Shown in pieces: positions 58,793-64,000 of a stretch of DNA of 64,000 bases. The DNA is from Bordetella bronchialis (GTDB taxonomy: Bacteria; Pseudomonadota; Gammaproteobacteria; Burkholderiales; Burkholderiaceae_B). The position numbers and the translations under genes were made by a program. The stretch lies in contig NZ_CP016170.1 of the NCBI RefSeq assembly GCF_001676705.1, positions 1,488,001-1,552,000 on the forward strand, written 5' to 3'. Every line of letters starts with the position of its first letter. Position 1 is the stretch's first letter. A model generated the notes under the pieces. That model had not been told where the DNA came from. It made no database searches and saw only the letters and a program-made list of their open reading frames with translations.

Positions 58793-61700
58793 TCAGGATG
58801 CGGGCCGCAGGCTCTCCAGTACCCGCTCCAGGTCCTGGGGGGTATAAGGTTTGAGCAAGTGGACGGCGTCGGCCAGGTTATCGTGCGCGCCATCGGCGCC
58901 CACGTCGTGTCCCGACGCGAACACCACCCCCAGGCCGGGCTGGCGCTCGCGGGCCTGGGCGGCCAGCTCCACGCCGGAGACCCCGGGCAGGCCGATGTCC
59001 GTCATCAGCACGTCGATCCGGTCGCCGTGCAGCGCCGCCAGGGCGGCGGAGGCGTGGGCCGTCGCCACGACGCTGTGGCCCAGCGCCTCCAGCATTTCGG
59101 CCGTGCTGGCCCGGATCAGGCTGTCGTCTTCCACCAGCAGCACGCGCAGCGGCGTGGCCGCCGCGCCATTGCGCCGGGCCGCCGGCAGGGGCAGCTGCCG
59201 TTGCCGCGAGGCCTGGGCGGCGTTGCGCTGCTGCTGGTTGCGCAGTACGTGCCGGATCTTGCGGGCCAGCGCCTCGCGCGTGTAGGGCTTGCTCAGCAGG
59301 TCGATGCCTTCGTCCAGCCGCCCGCCATGCACGATGGCGTTTTCGGTATAGCCCGAGGTGAACAGCACCGCCACATTGGGCAGGCGTTCGCGCGTCTTGC
59401 GCGCCAGTTCCGGGCTGCGCAGGGGCCCCGGCATGACGACATCGGTGAACAGCAGGTCGATCGGAACGCCGCTTTCGACGATGGCCAGCGCGCTTTGCGC
59501 GTCCTTGGCCTTCAGCACGCTGTAGCCCAGTTCGGCCAGCATGTCGACGACCGTGGCGCGGACTTCCTCGTCGTCCTCCACGACCAGGATGGTCTCGGTG
59601 CCGCCGGCGATGGGCCCGGTGTCCACCTCCGTGGCCAGGTCTTCTTCCTGCCGCTCGCGCGGCAGGTACAGGCGCACGGTGGTGCCTTGTCCCGGCTCGC
59701 TGTAGATCTTGATGTGGCCGTTGGACTGCTTGATGAAGCCGTACACCATGCTTAGGCCCAGGCCGGTGCCGCGGCCTTCCGGCTTGGTCGTGAAGAAAGG
59801 CTCGAAGACTTGTTCCAGGACCTCCGGCGTCATGCCTTCGCCGGTGTCGGTGACCGCCACCATGACGTATTGGCCGGGCTTCACGTCGGCGTGGCGCAGC
59901 GCATAGTCGTCGTCCAGCAGGGCGTTGCCGGCCTCGATGGTCAGTTTGCCGTGGCCGTGCATCGCGTCGCGGGCATTGATGGCCAGGTTGAGCAGGGCGT
60001 TTTCCACCTGGGACGGATCGACCAGTGTGTTCCACAGGCCCCCGGAGATGATGGTCTCGATCTCGATGCCGTCGCCCAGGGCGCGGCGCAGCATGTCGTC
60101 CAGGCCGCGCACGAAGCGGCCCAGGTTGACCACCTTGGGCGCGAGCGGCTGGCGCCGGCCGAAGGCGAGCAGCTGGGACGCCAGCTTGGCGCCGCGGGCG
60201 ACGCTGGCCAGGGCGTTGCGCACGCGCTTTTCCGCCCGCTCGTTGCCCCGCGTATCCATGGCCAGCAACTGCAGATTGCCGCCGATCACCTGGAGCAGGT
60301 TGTTGAAGTCGTGCGCCACGCCGCCGGTCAGCTTGCCCACGGCTTCCATCTTTTGCGCCATCCGCAGGGCTTCCTCGGTCTGGCGCAGCGTCTCCGCCGC
60401 TTCCTTGTCCGCCGTCACGTCGCGGCCCACGCCATGCACGGTGCCATTTTGCGGGTCGGCCGACAGCGTCCAGGATATCCAGCGCCACAGGCCCGCGTCC
60501 GTGCGCATGCGGCACTCGAAGGCCACGGAGCGGCCGCCTTCGCGCAGGGCCCGCAGCGAGGCCGCCGCGGCGGCGTGGTCGTCCGGGTGCAGCAGGTCCT
60601 TGTAGTGGCAAGTGGAAAGCCGCTCGCGGTCATGCCCCAGCACGCGGGTCCATGACGGGCTGGCCCGCAGCAGCTTGCCTTCGTAGTCGCCCACGGCGAG
60701 CAGGTCCTCGCTCAGTTCCCACAGGCGCTCGCGTTCCGCCACCGCCTCGGCCACGCGCAGTTCCAGCGTCTCGTTCAGCTGCCGCAAGGCGTGCTCGGCC
60801 TGCCTGCGCTGGTCGATCTCGTTCTGCGCCGCTTGATACAGGCGGGCGTTGTCGATGGCGATGGAGGCTTGCGAGGCAATGCCCACCGCCAGCCGTTCCG
60901 CGGCGTCGTCGAACACGCCCGGTTCGCCGTGGCCCAGGAACAGGCCGCCCAGTACTTCTCCGGTGCGCGACACCACCGGCACTGCCAGATAGCTGCGGAC
61001 GGGCAGGTGTCCCGGCGGCATGCCGTGGTTGGGGGCGTTGTGGCCGTAGCGCGGATCCCGGGTGATGTCGTCGGAGCGCACCACGCTCGTGCCCGTGAAG
61101 GTGGGGCCGAAGACAGCGGTGTTGCGCGGCATCGGGAAGCGCGAGAAGGCTTCCTTGGGCGCGCCGGACAAGGTGTACAAGGTATAGCGCGCGCCGGCGT
61201 CGTCCAGCACGTTATAGAAGAACGCCCCGAACGCCGCGCCGGTCAGCTCGGTGGCGGCGTCCGTCACGACCTGCACCGCGCGGCTCAGGTCCAGTTCGGC
61301 GGCAATGGTCGTGCCGACGCGGTTCAGGACTTCCAGGATGCGCGCGTCTTCCTTCAGGCGGCGGGCGGTCTCCTGCCGCAGCCGGTACATCTGGACGTTG
61401 CTCGCCACCCGGGCCAGCAGTTCGCGCGCCGAGAAGGGCTTGGTCAGGTAGTCGTCCGCGCCGGCATCCAGGCCTTCCACGCGGGCTTCCTCGCCGGCGC
61501 GCGCGGACATCAGCAATACCGGGATATCGCGCAAATGCGGATCCTGGCGCACGGCGGCCAACAGGCCGTAGCCGTCCAGCCCCGGCATCATGATGTCGGA
61601 AAGAATCAGCCCCGGGGGCTGGCGGCGCGCCGTCGCCAGCGCGTCCTGGCCATCGACGCAAACCGTCACCTGGTAGCCGGCGGATCCCAGGATGCGGCGC

Positions 61701-63664
61701 ACATAGTCGCGCAAGTCCGCGTTGTCATCCACGACCAGGATGCGCTCCGTGCCGACGGCGCCCGCCTGCGCGATGCCGGTGTTCAGCACGGACGACAGCG
61801 CCGGCGCCTGCGGCGCGGCCTGGTCTTCCGGGACCCAGCGCAGCGCGTCGGCCACGTAGGCCTGCGCCGCGACGCTGGCCCCGCCCCCGGCGGCGGCGTC
61901 CTGGAGCGTGTCCCCCCGCGCGCGGGCCTTGCCGGGGGGCAGGTCGACGGTAAAGGTGGTGCCGACGCCGGGCTGGCTTTCCACGGAGATCGTCCCGCCA
62001 TGCAGGTGCACGAGTTCCTGCACCAGGGCCAGGCCGATGCCGCTGCCTTCGATACTGCGGCCCACGGCGCCGCTGACCCGATGGAAGCGGTCGAACACGT
62101 GGGGCAACTCGTGCTCGGCGATGCCGATGCCGGTGTCACGCACGCGCATCCGCACGCCACCCTGCACGCCCGCCTCGAGCTCGATGCGGATCTCGCCTTC
62201 GAAGGTGAACTTGAAAGCGTTGGACAGCAGGTTCAGGACTATCTTTTCCCACATTTCGCGGTCGACGTGGACCGCTTGCGGCGGCGGCTTGCAATCCACC
62301 GTCAGCCGCAAGCCCGCCTTGTCGGTGGCCGAGCGGAACAGCGAAGCCAGCTCCGCCGTCAGGGCCGCCAGGTCCGTGGGCTGGAACCTGGCCTGTACCC
62401 GCCCCGCCTCGATGCGGGAGAAGTCCAGCAGGCTATTGACCAGCTTCAGCAGGCGCAGGCCGTTGCGATAGGTCAGGTCGATCAGCGCGTGCTGCCCGTC
62501 GTCGGCCGGTGTGCGCTGCAGCAACTCTTCCAGCGGTCCCAGCATCAGCGTCAGGGGCGTGCGGAACTCATGGCTGATGTTGGAGAAAAAGGTGGTCTTG
62601 ACGCGGTCGATTTCTTCCAGCGCCCGCGCGCGGCGGCGTTCTTCCTCGTAGGCATGGGCGTGGGCGATGGCGGCGCCGATCTGGCCGGCCACCAGCTTGA
62701 GAAATCCGCGGTAGCCGTCGTCGACCAGGCGATAGGGATTCAGCCCGACGATCAGGACGCCGGCCATGCCGGTCTCGCCCGTGGGGGAAACCGGCAGCAA
62801 TGCCGCGCGGGCCGGAACGTCCCGCCACGGGCCCGACGGCAGGGCCGCGCCCAGGTCTGCCGGCAGGTCCTCCAGGATCAGAGCGTCCTGGCCGCGCAGG
62901 ACTTCATGGACCGGCCAGGGCGAGCCGCGTCCGGTCTCCAGGGCGGCCGGCGCGGCGGGGTGCCCGTCCTCGATTCCGCTGCTGCCGATCAGGGTCGCCG
63001 TGTCGCTGCCGGGATCGGCCATGTACAGCATGGCGAACGGCACATCGTAGGGGTCCAGGCCCAGGGCGCGGGCACCCAGGCGGCCAGCCTCGTCCCAGCT
63101 GTGCGCCTGCGTGGTGACGGCGGCCAGTTCGCGCAGCAGCCGTACCTGCCGCTCGGCGATGACCCGGGCCGTGTCGTCGCTATTGGCGCACAGGATGCCG
63201 CCGGCCGTGCCGTCGTCCCGCGGGATGGGGCTGTACGAGAAGGTGTAGTAAGTCTCCTCCGGATAGCCGTTTCGCTCCATCAGGAGAAACTTTTCTTCCA
63301 CATAGGTGCCTTCCATCCCGCCCATGGCGGTGCGCAGCAGCGGCTCGATGTCGGCCCAGATTTCCTTCCACACCTCGATGGTCGGACAGCCCAGCGCCAC
63401 GGGGTGCTTGCCGCCGATGATGCTTTTATAGGGATCGTTGTAGAAGAAGATGAGCGTTTCGCCCCAGCCGATCCAGATCGGCTGCCGCGACGCCAGCATG
63501 ATGCGGATGGCGGTCTTCAGGCTTTGCGGCCATTGTTCCGGCGGTCCCAGCGGCGTCGAGGCCCAATCGTGGGCGCGGATAAGGGCGCCCATCTCGCCGC
63601 CCCCGGCCAGGAACGACGGCGCTGCATCGCAATCCAGAGAACCCGACTCCAAGGGCTGCTCCAT
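58793..63664 (-). CDS. Large hybrid sensor histidine kinase with two kinase cores and three receivers
   Basis: The protein has 1623 residues from the ATG at 63664, with AAGGAAG upstream. The order is PAS-like (30-170), GAF (180-340), HisKA with H365 (SNISHEFRTP), HATPase (470-575), REC1 (640-755, D690 in LILSDIMMPGLDG), GAF (775-945), PAS (980-1090), HisKA with H1118 (GGVAHDFNNLLQ), HATPase (1180-1340), REC2 (about 1345-1465, LLFTDVVMPG) and REC3 (1505-1620, D1556 in VLMTDIGLPG). There are no membrane helices, so it is a cytoplasmic sensor. PAS and GAF domains suggest redox, ligand or light input. It is 83 nt downstream of the ku start region on the same strand. Confidence 0.93.
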   Translation of the reverse strand: MEQPLESGSLDCDAAPSFLAGGGEMGALIRAHDWASTPLGPPEQWPQSLKTAIRIMLASRQPIWIGWGETLIFFYNDPYKSIIGGKHPVALGCPTIEVWKEIWADIEPLLRTAMGGMEGTYVEEKFLLMERNGYPEETYYTFSYSPIPRDDGTAGGILCANSDDTARVIAERQVRLLRELAAVTTQAHSWDEAGRLGARALGLDPYDVPFAMLYMADPGSDTATLIGSSGIEDGHPAAPAALETGRGSPWPVHEVLRGQDALILEDLPADLGAALPSGPWRDVPARAALLPVSPTGETGMAGVLIVGLNPYRLVDDGYRGFLKLVAGQIGAAIAHAHAYEEERRRARALEEIDRVKTTFFSNISHEFRTPLTLMLGPLEELLQRTPADDGQHALIDLTYRNGLRLLKLVNSLLDFSRIEAGRVQARFQPTDLAALTAELASLFRSATDKAGLRLTVDCKPPPQAVHVDREMWEKIVLNLLSNAFKFTFEGEIRIELEAGVQGGVRMRVRDTGIGIAEHELPHVFDRFHRVSGAVGRSIEGSGIGLALVQELVHLHGGTISVESQPGVGTTFTVDLPPGKARARGDTLQDAAAGGGASVAAQAYVADALRWVPEDQAAPQAPALSSVLNTGIAQAGAVGTERILVVDDNADLRDYVRRILGSAGYQVTVCVDGQDALATARRQPPGLILSDIMMPGLDGYGLLAAVRQDPHLRDIPVLLMSARAGEEARVEGLDAGADDYLTKPFSARELLARVASNVQMYRLRQETARRLKEDARILEVLNRVGTTIAAELDLSRAVQVVTDAATELTGAAFGAFFYNVLDDAGARYTLYTLSGAPKEAFSRFPMPRNTAVFGPTFTGTSVVRSDDITRDPRYGHNAPNHGMPPGHLPVRSYLAVPVVSRTGEVLGGLFLGHGEPGVFDDAAERLAVGIASQASIAIDNARLYQAAQNEIDQRRQAEHALRQLNETLELRVAEAVAERERLWELSEDLLAVGDYEGKLLRASPSWTRVLGHDRERLSTCHYKDLLHPDDHAAAAASLRALREGGRSVAFECRMRTDAGLWRWISWTLSADPQNGTVHGVGRDVTADKEAAETLRQTEEALRMAQKMEAVGKLTGGVAHDFNNLLQVIGGNLQLLAMDTRGNERAEKRVRNALASVARGAKLASQLLAFGRRQPLAPKVVNLGRFVRGLDDMLRRALGDGIEIETIISGGLWNTLVDPSQVENALLNLAINARDAMHGHGKLTIEAGNALLDDDYALRHADVKPGQYVMVAVTDTGEGMTPEVLEQVFEPFFTTKPEGRGTGLGLSMVYGFIKQSNGHIKIYSEPGQGTTVRLYLPRERQEEDLATEVDTGPIAGGTETILVVEDDEEVRATVVDMLAELGYSVLKAKDAQSALAIVESGVPIDLLFTDVVMPGPLRSPELARKTRERLPNVAVLFTSGYTENAIVHGGRLDEGIDLLSKPYTREALARKIRHVLRNQQQRNAAQASRQRQLPLPAARRNGAAATPLRVLLVEDDSLIRASTAEMLEALGHSVVATAHASAALAALHGDRIDVLMTDIGLPGVSGVELAAQARERQPGLGVVFASGHDVGADGAHDNLADAVHLLKPYTPQDLERVLESLRPAS

Positions 63665-63874
63665 CTTCCTTTTTCGCTCCCTGCTGCATTGGAGATCGTT
63701 ATGGCAGAGCAAGATTCCACGGCTACTGCCGAGAGCGAACGACTATACCATCGGGCCCCGCGGGCGCCGGCAAGGGGAGCCCCACGCGGCGGTGCCGCGC
63801 GGCCCTGCTGGAGATGCGGGCCGGCACCAGACCTGCTGGCCTTCGTGAAGTCGACGGAAGTTCCCGTGGCCGGG
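63665..63874. other. Spacer upstream of the hybrid kinase
   Basis: There is no gene here. The sequence holds the kinase promoter on the minus strand; an AT-richer patch lies at 63700-63750. I could not assign -35/-10 elements with confidence. Confidence 0.4.
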
Positions 63875-64000
63875 CTATGGCAAGGCGCCGGCCGGCAGGC
63901 GATCGCGCTCCGGCATGCGCCGCCTGTCATCGGGCTCCAGGAAGTCGCTCAGCACATCGTCGCGCAGGCGGATGAAGCGCGGATCGCTGCGGTCGCGCGG
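63875..64000 (-). CDS. C-terminal end of an ABC transporter ATPase (SsuB/TauB/NrtD-like)
   Basis: The gene runs off the right edge; 41 codons remain before TAG at 63877-63875. The tail begins PRDRSDPRFIRLRDDVLSDF, a pattern at the end of nitrate/sulfonate/taurine-type ATPases, where PRPRDR follows the H-switch region. It is on the same strand as the kinase and 211 nt upstream of its start. The substrate cannot be inferred from this part. Confidence 0.65.
   Translation of the reverse strand, partial: PRDRSDPRFIRLRDDVLSDFLEPDDRRRMPERDRLPAGALP

Overview
The window is GC-rich throughout, with dense, mostly operonic genes. Two orphan Bug-type (TctC-like) tripartite-tricarboxylate receptors, a CysI-DUF934 pair of the betaproteobacterial type, an HU protein with a lysine/alanine tail and the general gene style all point to a free-living member of the Alcaligenaceae such as Bordetella or Achromobacter. 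That is inferred from family resemblance, not from a marker gene. No phage, transposase or CRISPR array was seen. The only RNA gene found is a tRNA-His.

Layout. 1-8.2 kb: a Bug receptor, an LVIVD beta-propeller protein and a CobW GTPase, then a minus-strand catabolic operon (carboxymuconolactone-decarboxylase-like, SDR, PDC-lactonase-like amidohydrolase, SMP-30 lactonase, 3-hydroxyisobutyrate-dehydrogenase-like) with a divergent LysR regulator. 9-12 kb: an AT-richer block with a second LysR, a catalytically eroded isocitrate lyase/PEP mutase relative and a second Bug receptor. 12-17 kb: small stress-type proteins, cysI with DUF934, and the tailed HU protein. 17-26 kb: a complete-looking nitrate uptake and reduction operon (nrtA, nrtB, ATPase, NirB-like FAD protein, nasA, cobA) with divergent nasT. 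26-31 kb: cardiolipin synthase, tRNA-His, an internally deleted metallo-beta-lactamase gene, an AhpD-like protein, a GlxA-type regulator and a small lipoprotein. 31-36 kb: a LexA-box-preceded FAN1 nuclease plus nuclease-helicase pair, facing a SIR2-like gene. 36-64 kb: an N/Q-rich peptide, an S9 peptidase, a CheB-like protein, Mn-catalase, DUF892, a three-subunit flavoprotein dehydrogenase, a caa3-type oxidase with a CtaG/tri-haem fusion, a frameshifted YdeP-like molybdoenzyme, LigD/Ku and a 1623-residue hybrid kinase.

The clearest regulatory story is at 25.0-25.5 kb. Two opposed sigma-54 promoters (GG-N10-GC) serve nrtA and nasT. The nrtA leader carries two hairpins with hexaloops beginning AACG, and the second is mutually exclusive with a 19-bp terminator followed by nine U. 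This is the architecture expected of an ANTAR (NasT) antitermination target. The usual partner NasS is not in the window.

The 38-64 kb region reads as a stationary-phase and stress module: peroxide removal (Mn-catalase, DUF892), a periplasmic flavoprotein dehydrogenase feeding a c4-like cytochrome and an alternative caa3 oxidase, non-homologous end joining (LigD, Ku) and a large sensor kinase. The candidates most worth pursuing are the nas leader, the SOS-controlled FAN1/nuclease-helicase operon with the neighbouring SIR2 gene, the CtaG-cytochrome fusion, and the two decayed genes (metallo-beta-lactamase deletion and YdeP frameshift).
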